A stretch of DNA of 64,000 nt, taken from the NCBI GenBank assembly GCA_037974665.1, contig CM075772.1, positions 35,689,052 to 35,753,051 on the forward strand, read 5' to 3'. This document shows positions 10,872-22,937 of this stretch, one piece after another. The translations under genes were made by a program, and so were the position numbers. The notes below the pieces were generated by a model, which did no database searches, had not been told where the DNA came from, and worked only from the letters and a program-made list of their open reading frames with translations. This DNA is from Ehretia macrophylla. Its lineage: Eukaryota > Streptophyta > Magnoliopsida > Boraginales > Ehretiaceae. Each line of letters opens with the position of its first letter. Position 1 is the first letter of the stretch.

Positions 10872-12999
10872 TTTCTCAAATCTATCACTACAACCCACTA
10901 TCCTTCAACTTGCAACTACAAGAATATACATAGCCCTAAGGGCACAAAATATATCATAACATAGCAATACAAGTACACCATGTAGTAACAAGAAAGCACA
11001 TCCACATCAGACAACAAACACATATCAACTAGGGTAAAGGCGCTACCTGTACTTCTTCCTCCTCCACTATCACCTCAACTAGCTGGGGATCACCCTTAGC
11101 ACCTCCTGAAACATATATCGAGGTATGAGCAACCACTATTGCCCAGTGAGGGATAAAGTCTCCCGAGGCGTGCAATGCAACAAGTAATACAGTTAAACAA
11201 CAATAGCAATTAAACCATTCAAGAAATAACAATAGCTTAAGTAACCACACATTAAAAGGACACACTACACTTACCCACACCACTCTACCTCTTCACTTGC
11301 TGTCCATTCACGATCCCCGAAACCGGATCACTGAGCCGGAAAAATCCTAATCATACTAGTGGGTCTACTCCGGATATACCCCGATAATCCTACGACCCAA
11401 TACCCCCTAGCAATCTCTGAACCAGGCGAGTAAGGGAATAGGGTACGGAGTTTGAATATCCACTGGCAAGCCCTCTACCGCCCAACCGATATTCAACACA
11501 ACCGCCCCTGACACTATGGTTGTGCAACCACTATGCAATGCACTTAACAATGGTAAGTCAATATCAACAATGTAAGCAATAACACGTAGGAGGATCAACA
11601 ATGTATGTTGACCTCGGAATAGTTAGAATAGAAGAAGTTTATACATGAAATTAAGCAATTTTACCAAGGAGCTTATTTAAGATATCCATAGAATTATGTC
11701 AAAAGCTCGAAACAACTTGAAACCACATTTAAACACATAAAGAGTCATGCCAAGGTTTTAGATGTGAAAGACAATCGAATTTCCACTTAAACCCCTTTGG
11801 TATTCTATCTGTTTTCGTCCCAATCTCATATTAGTGATTCAAATTCAAGGAGAAGCAATACCAATCTTCTAACTAACCCTTAAAGTACCCCTACAACCCT
11901 CAAACACATTCAATTACCCGCAATTACCTCAAAAGCATTGATTTCCCTCTTATAGCTTTGAACTACACATACCTCAACCGGGCTTCAAACAAGGGTTAGC
12001 AAAGCTTCTATAGCACCTAGGTAGCCTAAGAATTCCAAATGTGAAGTCTGAAACCATCCAAATTAGCATTAACCCCAAAACCCCTTTTAAAAAGTCGGAT
12101 AATTCACGTTTTATGCAAGTTTAGAGCAATTCAAGGCCACGAGGCTGTTAGACTACTTTCATTAGCACCAAAGGCATCTATTAGAAGCAATGAATCAAGC
12201 TAATATGCACAATTACACAAAATCCTAGAATTTCATCACTATTCACCTCATAAGATCAAACTAACGATTTCAACCGTTTAAAATACGAACCAATGGCTTA
12301 AATGTGTTCTCTAGCACTTATATACAAGGTATAATAGCATAGATAACCATTGCAATAGCATTTGATAACATTTCTAACAAATTGAGAAATGAGCAACAAT
12401 TTTAAAATGCGCAAACAAGCATGAAAACACTCACCAATACGCGTAGGAACTCTCGGGAGGCTTGCAAAGATCCTAAACTACTTGCTCCTTGCTTGGCTTG
12501 GCTTGGTTTGAAGAATTGATGAAGCAAAATCTCTCATTTTCCTCTCTAGCTACTGTCGGGTTTGCTACAGTGCAATTCAACTTTATTTTTTTTGCTAGTT
12601 ATGAGCTTATGTTGTGCTATATAATGAGTAAGCTAAGGTGGGGTCATGTTGGGTGTTTAAATGGTCCACTAAAATGAACGTACTTAGCTTTAAAACCAGC
12701 CTATAGTGCAAAATGAATGCTAGCTAGTTAAAGCACTAAGTTAAGTTACGTAACACTATTCCTTAGTTTGCTAAAACATTTTCTAAACGAGTGCTCCTAT
12801 CGCTCCTAGCTCATATGCACATTTTTCCCATTCCTATAACAATTAATTTGATTAAATAAAATGCTAATTCATTAATATAATGCAGTTGAAAAATGGAATG
12901 AATAGTATCTAAGAAAGACAACAAGTAAAGCACATAATTAAATGCGCAATTAATGGATGCAACAGTAAATAAGTGCATGGCAAAAGCTCAGGCGTCACA
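10872..12999 (-). repeat. G0 3' LTR, segment 2
   Basis: Continues the LTR interrupted at 3166 and ends GGCGTCACA beside the polypurine tract. The GC-rich module is at about 11360-11530 and the GCCAAGCC-type tandem at about 12488-12508. Joined length 2,488 bp matches intact relatives. Confidence 0.88.
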
Positions 13000-13035
13000 T
13001 CCTCTCCCTCTTAAACTAATTGCGCCCACGCAATT
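13000..13035 (-). promoter_or_regulatory. G0 polypurine tract and stem-loop
   Basis: Minus strand GTTTAAGAGGGAGAGGA (13016-13000) preceded by AATTGCGTGGGCGCAATT (13035-13018): the stem is perfect and the loop differs from relatives by one base. Confidence 0.8.
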
Positions 13036-13044
13036 CTTACATGA

Positions 13045-14445
13045 TCATGCGAATAACTCTGGATAGCGATCTCGTATCTGATCTTCTCTCTCCCATGTAG
13101 CGTCCTCTACCCCGTGATGATCCCACATAACTTTAACCATCGGAATGATTTTAGTCCTCCGCTCCTGAACTTTCAGATCCACAATCCGAGGAGGTTTCTC
13201 CATGTAGGTGAAAGTTTCACTGATCTGCAAAGGCTCGGGCTCAAGAACATGAGAAGGATCTGGCTGATATTTCTGAAGCACAGAAACATGGAAGACATCA
13301 TGAATTCTGCCCAGGCTAGAAGGCAAAGCTAGACGATAAGCCAACTCACCAATGGTTTCAGTTATCTCAAACGGTCCTATATAACGAGGACTGAGTTTAT
13401 CCCGTTTACCATGCCGAATCAAACCCTTGCGAGGAGAAATTTTTAGAAATACCCGATTACCTACGACAAATTTCAGATCATGACGACGTCTATCTGCATA
13501 ACTCTTTTGCCGACTTTGTGCTATAAGCATTCTTTTCTTGATAAGCTGCACATGATCAATCATTATGTTCATCTCAGGTAAAAGAGTAGGGTCAATAGTC
13601 TTCATCTCACCAATCTCATCCTAATATAGAGGAGACCGACATTTTTGCCCATAAAGTGCTTCATAGGGTGCCATACCAATAGTAGCTTGATAACTACTGT
13701 TGTAGGCGAACTCTGCGAGTGGCAAATACTTCTCCCAACTCTTACCGAAGTCCAGAATACAAGCTCGTAACATATCCTCGAGGATTAAGATAGTTATCTC
13801 AGATTGACTGTCTGTTTGAGGATGATAGGTAGTACTGAAACTCAAAGTCGTGCCCAAAGCTTTCTGAATCTTCTACCAGAACTGAGATGTGAATCTGGGA
13901 TCTCTATCTGACACAATACTCTTTGGAATCCCATGAAGTCTGACAATATTCTCAATATACAACTCTGCTAGCTTATCAAGAGAATTAGTCTTCTTCTTAG
14001 CAATGAAATGAGAAGTCTTGGTCAATCTATCAACAACAACCCAAACTGAGTCATTACCCTTCGAAGACCTCGACAAATCAGAGATGAAATCCATGGTAAT
14101 ATGATCCCACTGCCATTTAGGTATAGCCAAAGGCGGTAATAACCGTGCAGGTCTTTGATGCTCCGCTTTAACCTTCTGACAAGTAAGACATCTGGCCACA
14201 TAGTTGGCAATTTCTCTCTTCATATTGTTCCACCAGAAGTTCTGCTTCAAATCTTTGTACTGCCCGGATGGATGGTATACTTAGAACTGTGTGCCTCAGC
14301 AAGAATATCCTTCTTCAAAGTTAGCTCACTTGGAATACAGATTCTACCTTTGAACTTGAGAATGCCATCATCATGCAAATTGAAATCCGACTCTCCCCTT
14401 AAAGACTTCTCTAAGACTTTCAACAATTGAGGATCAGCCTGTTGA
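13045..14445 (-). pseudogene. G0 pol 3' part: integrase with chromodomain-like tail (broken)
   Basis: Minus-strand translation shows the integrase zinc-finger end (RCLTCQK), catalytic Asp in ITMDF, second Asp in [13 protein letters not shown] and Glu in QSE, then the GPF/Y-type region (YIGPFEITE) and a chromodomain-like end ([16 protein letters not shown]). Stops are TAG for Trp at 13621-13623 and TAG for Gln at 13873-13875, and about 7 nt are missing near 14258, shifting frame. It stops at PELFA (13045-13047), unlike E and I, whose frame runs on into the LTR. Element B interrupts it at 14445; it resumes at 45046. Confidence 0.9.
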
Positions 14446-14768
14446 TGTAACACCCCGATCCCTCTCGAGATCGGGAGTTCTATCAATCAATCTAATCATA
14501 ACCCAATTCCAAACCCTGGCAAAATTTTAGGGAAAAACGGACGGAGTCTCCCCTGTTTCTAGGCAAATGCAAAACCTATAATAGCATAAAAGTGGACTAG
14601 TACCGTGTCCAACCATTCACAATTCCTCAAGGCCATCCGAGCCCCAGTACTCAACAATTAAACCCAACAAATAAATATACATATTTCCAAGTACACAGAC
14701 TATTCTAACTCTTTCTTTTAGACAATACAATCATGCACTGAAGTTAACTATACTAATTAGATACATAA
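14446..14768 (-). repeat. B 3' LTR, segment 1
   Basis: Begins TGTAACACCCCGATCC and matches the start of 42286-45040. Interrupted after the TSD cataa (14764-14768) by the C-D insertion; resumes at 17703. Confidence 0.9.
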
Positions 14769-16047
14769 TGTAATGCCCCGATCCCTCACGAGACCGGAGG
14801 CTCTAATAACCATGCTATTCTCAACCCAATACCCAACCCGGTCACAAAATTTTTAGGGAAAACGGACAGAGTTTTTCCTGTACCGTGGACATTCTGGAAA
14901 CCTGTAAGCATTCAAATAAAACACGAAGCAAAGGAACAACATTTCTAATTGAAATCCCAACTTCAAGGCCATCCAAGCCTTAAGCAACACAAGACAATAT
15001 AAACACATACAAGCATGCAACGTAGCTAGAAGCAGAAGCATGAGTTATTACATGTCACAATTCCATAACACTTACTACATCCACTTAGCTTTCAAATTGC
15101 AACCACTCAAATATATATACATAAGCCCTTAGGCTCCAAAATAGAACATAAAGTAAACAAGCAAGGTCTTCTACAGTTTATCAAGCAATCACTCCAATCT
15201 CAAGTAATAGTACACAGCAACCAAGGCAACTCCTCTAACTGCACCACCTGAAACATGTTTAGCGAGGTATGAGCAACCACGATGCAATGCAAGAATGATA
15301 ACAATGACAATATAATCAAGAAATACATTTAAGGACAAAACGTAGGTTGTCCTCACACTAAGTTACAATTTAGCAACAATAAGCATATATCAATTACACA
15401 ATTATACTAAACAATATACTCTTTTAGCAAGAAAATAAACTACAATGCATGTAAGGTCCCTCACCTTTATCAAGCTTGAAGATGTAAAAATGGCTTAGTT
15501 ACTCCAACTTTCCTTTAGCTCGAATGTGAAAATCCCTAGTATATTCATTTAAGTATAACACTTTAGCAATTGATTGTATTAACTCCACATTAGCACGTAA
15601 TCCCAAACAACCACATATTATTCATGTATGTCACATTGCCACATAGCCTAAGTAATCAAACGAATAACTCTAAAGCATTTTTTTAATCTTACCAAGGACA
15701 TTAACTATATCAACTTTAACAAGTTAACTTCATAACTAATTCAACTTCATTTATATTGCAAAGGAATATCAAACTAAGTATTAAATCAAAACAAATAAGC
15801 TTAACAATTAAACATAATTCAACAATAACAAAATCTAAAAAACAATATCATGTTTATTCACCCAAGTACAACATACATAACTTAATTAATAATCAATTAT
15901 AGCAATTAAGTAATCCAAATAACCAACTAGGCAACAATCTTAGCTAACCCACATAGAATCGAACAAAACCCTTTTCCAATGCATACAAATTAGCTTCTAG
16001 TCTTCACACAAGATAATGAATTCTAAATCTAACTTTACCAATCCTAG
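14769..16047 (-). repeat. C: truncated, diverged A-family LTR
   Basis: Begins TGTAATGCCCCGATCC and reads backwards along the A LTR from its 3' end: the U5 hairpin region (about 14963-14981), the CACCTGAAACATG site and onward to about the equivalent of A position 5030. The GC-rich module is missing, as if deleted between GCAACCA repeats (junction near 15280). The distal end is absent; element D abuts at 16048. An A-family relative in minus orientation is the best reading. Confidence 0.7.
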
Positions 16048-16354
16048 TGTAATACCCCGACCCTGAGCATATAATTATTTTATTCATTTGCGTATATTAA
16101 TATGCTTATTTTAATCATTTGCGTACATTTACATGTTACCTTAATTGTTTGCATATAATTATTAGCATTACTTTTTATATTTCTTGGAAAATGTGCATTC
16201 GTTTTATTTAGTGTACATTCACGTGCATTTTTTATATATTCTAAGTATCGTAGGCAATAAAATAATTACACTACACTACACTAGCTAACTAGATTAGTCA
16301 AAATACTATAAGGTGGCAAACTAGAAATATACACTTAGTTAAGGGGATGCTACA
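16048..16354 (+). repeat. D 5' LTR (307 bp)
   Basis: TGTAATACCCCGACCC to GGGGATGCTACA. It lacks the GC-rich module and the GTGAGGG/TTTCAGG pair found in the long LTRs of A, B and G. Confidence 0.92.
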
Positions 16355-16359
16355 GAAGT

Positions 16360-16371
16360 GATATTAGAGCT
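16360..16371 (+). promoter_or_regulatory. D primer-binding site (degenerate) and leader motif
   Basis: TGATATTAGAGC after the LTR differs from TGGTATCAGAGC at two positions. The leader AGCTGGGACAAGG and CTCGGTCTGTTGGGTAG (about 16385-16415) matches those of A, B and G. Confidence 0.75.
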
Positions 16372-16792
16372 TAGTTAGCTCTCAGCTGGGACAAGGTCCT
16401 CGGTCTGTTGGGTAGCAAACCTCAAGTGCGTGCATGTGTAGTGTGTTTTGATTAGGAATGTGCTTGCAAGTAATCCTTGTGTGTGTCTTTGTATGAAATT
16501 ATATACTTTTGTGCCTCACTATGTTAACCTGACGAATATGCAAAATGTGCAAATGTGTAATTTCGTGTGCACCTAGGTGATTTATTCATGTAGTAATGGA
16601 AAATATGTGATATGTGTATTATGTGACTATGAGTACATTTATGTGGTATGTATGCACAATATGTGAAGATTATGTGGTAGGAACATTTAATTGATTCCTT
16701 GAGTATCTACTTGCTTTTGTTACTTGTAATAATGTGCATTAAGAGTTTAATTTAAATAGAATCAATTGCATACATATATTACTCCTTTGAAA

Positions 16793-17350
16793 ATGGTAAG
16801 TAAACACTCTCCTTATTGAGGAAGCCGAAAGTGGGTTTCCTAAAGATGTGAACCAATAAAGCCAGTCGTAATTTATGTTAGGGAATAACAAGAAGTACTT
16901 CTAGAAGCAAGTTTGAGATTCTCATGGGGTATTCTACTTCACTATTTTCTCGGTATCCAAAACTGGGATTCTTATTTGGTGTTATCCTTGGTATTTTCAT
17001 TTGAGACTCTCAATGGGACTTCTTACTCAATTATCATATTTGGAATTCTTGCATGGTATTTGTCTTCAAGGGGGTTCATTTTCAGGATTCCATATTGGTA
17101 TTTAAATTGGAACCTTTATTTGGCGTTCTTATCTTTGGATTTTACATATAATATTTCCATTGGTCTTCATATGGAGAATCACGTGAGTATTCTTACCAGC
17201 ATTCATGAGAGATGGTTTTCTTTGGGATTTCTATCAACAAGCTCTTATTGGTGTGTTTACTCGGTACTCCTTCTTGGTATTTTATGTGACTTTCGCATTA
17301 GAGCTTCTTATATAGGGTGATCAAGATGCACATGTGGAGTTCTCTTGAAA
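16793..17350 (+). repeat. D internal: mini-ORF variant and degenerate repeat domain
   Basis: 16793-16819 encodes MVSKHSPY-stop. Downstream, 16910-17320 alternates TGGGATTCTT-like and TTGGTATTTT-like units, related to A. A 135-codon open frame (16913-17320) runs through it, but its composition (F, L, I, S, W rich) follows from the T-rich units, and A has no equivalent open frame, so I do not call it a gene. Confidence 0.6.
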
Positions 17351-17355
17351 GAAGG

Positions 17356-17390
17356 AATCGCGAGGACGCAATTGTTTGAAGGAGGGAGAG
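17356..17390 (+). promoter_or_regulatory. D polypurine tract and stem-loop
   Basis: AATCGCGAGGACGCAATT (17356-17373; one stem mismatch, loop AGGA) followed by GTTTGAAGGAGGGAGAG (17374-17390) against the 3' LTR. Confidence 0.82.
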
Positions 17391-17697
17391 TGTAATACCC
17401 CGACCCTGAGCATATAATTATTTTATTTATTTCCGTATATTAATATGCTTATTTTAATCATCTGCGTACATTTATATGTTACCTTAATTGTTTGCATATA
17501 ATTATTAGCATTACTTTTTATATTTCTTGGAAAATGTGCATTCGTTTTATTTAGTGTACATTCACGTGCATTTTTTTTATATTCTAAGTATCGTAGGCAA
17601 TAAAATAATTACACTACACTACGCTAGCTAACTAGATTAGTCAAAATACTATAAGGTGGCAAATTAGAAATATACACTTAGTTAAGGGGACGCTACA
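17391..17697 (+). repeat. D 3' LTR (307 bp)
   Basis: Same length as the 5' copy, ending GGGGACGCTACA directly before cataa of element B. Confidence 0.92.
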
Positions 17698-17702
17698 CAT
17701 AA

Positions 17703-20124
17703 ACTAGCTTATCATTCTACCTCAATTACCTTGTTAAATTTAAATTATATTCCTTTTAACATTAAATACATACAACATATGAAACATACATCTTTGCATC
17801 TTTGACAACTTAAGCCACATAGCACGCAAGGCAACTCTTCAAGCACGATCTATCACATATCCACGAACTTTCCAGCTAACATGACAGTTCCTGAAATGTG
17901 GAGGTAAGGAGTGAGTATACTCAACACGTATACTTAGTGAGGGCGAAACAGATATCGAGGTGGAGAGAAAGAAGATCGTGCAATGCAAATAGGTACAGTT
18001 AAGCAATATAATCAACAATTAAAAGCTATACAACACTCTAAAGGCTATACCACACTCTAAAGGCTATGGTTCACTCATACGAGCTATGTACCCTGCGAAT
18101 CGATTCCACGAGCATTACATCAATCTCGAGCTTGATGTTGACAACGATGACAATAAGCGTGCAACCACCTTATAACATCCACTGGGTGTACTCCGGAAGT
18201 ACCCCCAACTAATCTACGACCCAAATCTCCCAGGGCGGCACCCCTAGCGAGAAAAGTAATAGGACACGGAGCTAGAGCAACCAACCCTGGCAGCCCGAGA
18301 CTGCCCAAAGAGGCCCATCACTCACGCGCCTGACACCATTCAATGCAATACGAGATACAAGCAATAAACGAGCAATAGCATGAAAGTGCAGATTAGTGGC
18401 GATAAACGAGATATCAAGCATTTACAATCAACAATAGCATTCAATTAACTTTTCAAGCATGATTATCACTAACTTCAACAAGAACATCAACTAGACACGT
18501 AATAACAATTCAAACACGAAAACGACAAATATTACTATTCAATCTCTAACTTCCAAAGGCAATTATGAGCAAACGAGCTACAGGATTAGGAAACTGATTT
18601 CATTACATTCACTTAGGCACTACAAGGCACGTTTCTATGTCACTAAACTTCATTTTCCCAACCGAAGCCCGAAAGTCCACCTACTGCGTTTGAACTACAG
18701 CTATGTTAATCGATCACTCAATCAACGCCACGACAGCGCCAAAAGTGCTTCCATGCACTCAATAGCAAAACTCCCAACTCAATTCGAGCACGGTCAACTT
18801 TTGGTCAAACGGCCCCTTTCCATTTCTTTGTCTAATTTCTAATTTTAACAAAGGCCGATCCGTTTTTATTGCACATTTTATCTTTCTATCATTAATGGCA
18901 CCTGTCCAAATCAAGAAATCGCAATGCGGATCAAAATCCGAAATTCTATAATTTTACTATTTAAAATCACTATTCATTATTCTTCCCCAATTTCAAATAC
19001 GCAATTTCAGTCGTAAAAATTGCTAAATAACTATCAAACAATGCTCTACGAACTCAAAGGAAGCTATATCAAGCAATTATAGGCATTATAACACATTATA
19101 TATCAAATCTAAAAATTTGAAACAATAATCAAATTTCACAAAATATGCACAAAAGCGTGAACACCCTCACATAGATTGAAGAGGAAGGCTTACAAGGACC
19201 TGAGCCACGTTCCTCGTCCGATTCCACGCAAGATTTTGGCCTAAAATGCAAAATCAATTTTTTTTTCTTTTCCTTGAGAGCTTCGGCCATGGGAGGACTT
19301 ATGGGGGATTTTTGGTCATTTAGCAAAGTCTCAAGGGCAAAATGTTGTCTATTTTGCTTAATTTTGGCTATTTAAAAGATGACAAAGCCTCAAGGGCAAA
19401 ATGGTCATTTAGCAAAGTCAAAACTCAAGTTAAAATGGTCAATTAAGCTTATTTAATTAGCATTTAGTCTAATTCAAGTTAAAACAATGCAATTTTGATT
19501 AAAACCAACTAAAACTTGCTAAATTAAGCTAAAAACATTTTTCACTAAGTCCGAGGAATATTTCACGAACTCTCATTTTTGAAATGCTACGATCGAACGA
19601 TCAATAAACGATCGCTAATCTAATGATGAGCAATAATATAAAACTATAATTTTTGAAAAGTAGAATAGTAGAATAGTTTAAAATTCACTCCGGTTCGGAG
19701 TTACTTTTCTCATTTAATTGAAAACCGAGTAATTTAATGCAAGACAATTAAAACGATTACTAAAATAATCAAAACAATCAAAATAATCAATATTCATTTT
19801 AAAATAATTAATTTAACTATTTCTATAATATTTTAAAGAATTATGAGATTAATGCTAAGATACAAATGAATAAGTTAATATAAACATGTAATCGGATGCA
19901 ATTAAATACCAACATTTAAGATGACACTTAATTAAATACAAGAAAGTAAATCCAATTTCTATACATAATAAAAATAGGTAATAATCTTTTAATTAATCAA
20001 TATAAAAATTATTGAATACTCTTAAAGAAAATATCAAAATAGTACAAAAATGAAGGAAAAACTAATTAAACACTTAATTAAATGCAGTTAAATGCTATTA
20101 AGTGCATGCTGGGTTCGGGGTATC
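17703..20124 (-). repeat. B 3' LTR, segment 2
   Basis: Resumes B's LTR after the TSD cataa (17698-17702). Contains the TTTCAG acceptor (17892-17891 minus), the GC-rich module (about 18160-18350) and donor GTGAGGG (minus, from 19170). It stops 3 bp before its terminus where a solo LTR inserted; the final ACA is at 22899-22901. Confidence 0.9.
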
Positions 20125-22893
20125 TGTGATAACCCGAACCCAGTATGCATTTAATGGCATATAACTGCATTTAATTAAATGTTTAATTAGTTAAATCAAC
20201 CATTTTGCACTATTTGATATTTCTTTTGGAAGCATTTAATAATCTTTATATTGATTAATTAAAAGATTATCACCTATTTTTATTATTATAGAAATTGGAT
20301 TTACTTTCTTATATTTAATTAAGTGTCATCTTAAATGTTAGTATTTAATTGCATCTGATTATGTGTTTATATTAATTTGTTCATTTGTATCTTAACATTA
20401 ACTTCATAATTCTTTAAAATATTCTAGAAATAGTTAAATTAATTATTTTTAAATGAATATTGATTATTTTGATTGTTTTGATTATTTTAATAATCGGTTT
20501 TAATTGGCTTGCATTGAAATTACTCCGTTTTCAACTAAATGAGAAAAATAACTCCAAGCCGGAGTGAATTTTAAACTATTATACTATTCTACCTTTCAAA
20601 AAATTAAAGTTTTCTATTATTTCTCATCATTTGATTAGTGATCATTTATTAACCGTTCGATCGTAGTATTTCAAAAATGAGAGTTAGAGAAATATTCCTC
20701 GAACTTGGTCAAAAATATTTTTAGTTTAATTTAGCTAGTTTTAGTTGTTTTCCATCTAATTGCATTGTTTTAACTTGAGCTAGACCAAATGATAACCAAA
20801 ATAGCCTTACTTGACCAATTTAACTTGAATTTTGACTTTGCTAAATGACCATTTTTCCCTTGAGCTTTGTCAATTGTTTTAAATAGCCAAAAATCAACAA
20901 AATGATCAAAAAAACAAAAATAAAAATGCCACCCAAGTCCCCCTCATGGCCGAATGCTCCAAGGTGGAAAAAAATAATTGTTTTGCATTTTTCTTCTACA
21001 ATCATGCGTGAAATTGCTCGGGGGTCGTGGCTCGGGTCCTTGCAGGTCTTGGTCTTCAATCTCTATGAGGGTTTTCACGCTTTTGTGCATTTAAATTCGA
21101 ATTTGATTTTTGTTTCAAATTTTTAGATTTGATATATAATGTGTTATAATGCCTATAATTGCTTGATATAGCTTCCTTTGAGTTCGTAGAGCATTGTTTG
21201 ATAGTTATTTAGCAATTTTTACGGCTGAAAATGCGTATTTGAAATTGGGAAAGAATGTGAACAGTGATTTTGAATAGTAAAACCCTAGAATTTCGGATTT
21301 TGATCTGAATTGCGATTGCTTGATTTGGATAGGTGTCATTAGTGATAGAAAGATAAAATGTGCAATAAAAACGGACCGGCCTTTGTTAAAATTGGAAATT
21401 ACACAATGAAACGAAAAGAGGTCGTTTGGCCAAGTGTTGACCGTGCTCGAATTGAGTTGGTTGTTTTGCTATTGAGGGCATAGAAGAACTTTTGGCGCTG
21501 TTGTGGAGTTGATGGAATGACCGGTTAGCATAGCTGTAGTTCAAACGCAATAGGTGGACTTTCGGGCCTCGGGTGAGAAAGTGAAGTTTAGTGATATAGA
21601 AACGTGCCTTGTAGTGCCTAAGTGAATGTAGTGAAATTGGTTTCCTAATCCCGTAGCTCGTTTGCTCGTAACTGCCTTTGGAAGTTAAAGATTGAATAGT
21701 GATATTTGTCGTTTTCGTGTTTGAACTGCTGTTACTTGCTTAATTGGTGTCCTTGTTGCTATTAATGATAGTTATGCTTGAAAAGTTAATTGAATGCTAG
21801 TATTGATTGTAAATGCTTGGTATCTCATTTATCGCCACTAATCTGTATTGTTGTGTTATCGCCCATTTATTGCTTGTATCTCGTATTGCATTGCATAGTG
21901 TCAGGCGCGTGAGTGATAGGCCTCTCTGGGCAGTCTCGGGCTGCCAGGGTTGGTTGTTCTAGCTCCGTGTCCTATTCCCATTCTCGCTAAGGATGCCGCC
22001 CTAGGAGATTTGGGTCGTAGATGTGTCGGGGTACTTCCGGAGTACACCCAGTGGATGTTATAACGTGGTTGCGCGCTTATTGTCATCGTTGTCAACATCA
22101 AGCGCGAGATTGATGTAATGCTCGTGGAATCGAATCGAATGGTACATTGCTCGTATAAGTGAACCATAGCCTTCAGAGTGTAGTATAGCTTTGAATGGTT
22201 GTGTTAATGCTTTTATTAATTGTTTATTGTTTTGATTGTTTATATTGATTGCTTACTTGTCAGTTATGTTGCTTAACTGCCTTATTCGCATTGCACGACT
22301 TTCTTTCTCTCCACCTCGATATATGTCTCACCCTCACTGCGTATACGTGTTGTGTATACTCACTCCTCACCACCACATTTCAGGAAATGCCATGTTAGTT
22401 GGAAAGTTCGTGATTACGTGAAAGTTCGTGCTTGAAGAGTTGTCTTGCGTGCTATGTGGCTTGAGTTATCAAAGATGCAAAGATGTATGTTTCATGTGTT
22501 GTTTGTACTTAGTGTTAAAAAAGAATGTAATTTAAGTTTTATTAGGTTATTGAAGTGATTTGAAAAACTAGTTTATGTATTCAGTTAGTATAGTTTAATT
22601 TTATTGCATGTATGTAATTGTCTAAAGGAAAAGAGTTAGAATAGTTTGGGTACTTGGAAATATGTATATTGTTGTGTTTAATTGTTGAGAACCGAGGCTC
22701 GGATGGCGTTGAGGGGTTTGTATGGTTGGACGCGGTGCTGGTCCACTTATATGCTATTACAGGTTTTACATTTTGCCTAGAAACAGGGGAGACTCCGACC
22801 GTCTTTCCCTAAAATTTTGCCCGGGTCTGGAATTGGGTTGTGATTAGATTGATTGATAGAACTCCCGGTCTCGAGAGGGATCGGGGTGTTACA
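20125..22893 (+). mobile_element. Solo B-family LTR, inverted relative to its host LTR
   Basis: 2,769 bp from TGTGATAACCCG to GGGGTGTTACA, flanked by TSD gtatc (20120-20124 and 22894-22898). It lies in plus orientation inside the last bases of the minus-orientation B 3' LTR, so the two copies form a head-to-head inverted repeat. A solo LTR normally arises by recombination between the two LTRs of one element. Its donor site reads GAGGG in place of GTGAGGG (about 21066), so splicing there would be lost. Its GC-rich module lies at about 21900-22080. Confidence 0.92.
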
Positions 22894-22901
22894 GTATCAC
22901 A

Positions 22902-22937
22902 TCCTTCCCCCCTTAAAACAATTGCGTCCTCGCAATT
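22902..22937 (-). promoter_or_regulatory. B polypurine tract and stem-loop
   Basis: Minus strand TTTTAAGGGGGGAAGGA (22918-22902) preceded by AATTGCGAGGACGCAATT (22937-22920), a perfect 7-bp stem with AGGA loop. Confidence 0.83.

Larger units (their letters stand above)
16048..17697 (+). mobile_element. D: compact non-autonomous LTR element
   Basis: A 1,650-bp element with two 307-bp LTRs and a 1,036-bp internal region, nearly the same internal length as A (1,043 bp). It has a primer site, leader motif, mini-ORF variant, degenerate repeat domain and polypurine tract but no gag or pol. The LTRs differ at about ten positions. No TSD matches across D alone (cctag before, cataa after); cataa instead pairs with the left edge of C at 14764-14768. 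Confidence 0.88.

Noticed and set aside
16913..17320. 135-codon open frame in D
   Set aside because: It follows T-rich degenerate repeats; no homologous open frame in A or B, and composition is what the repeats would give in any frame.
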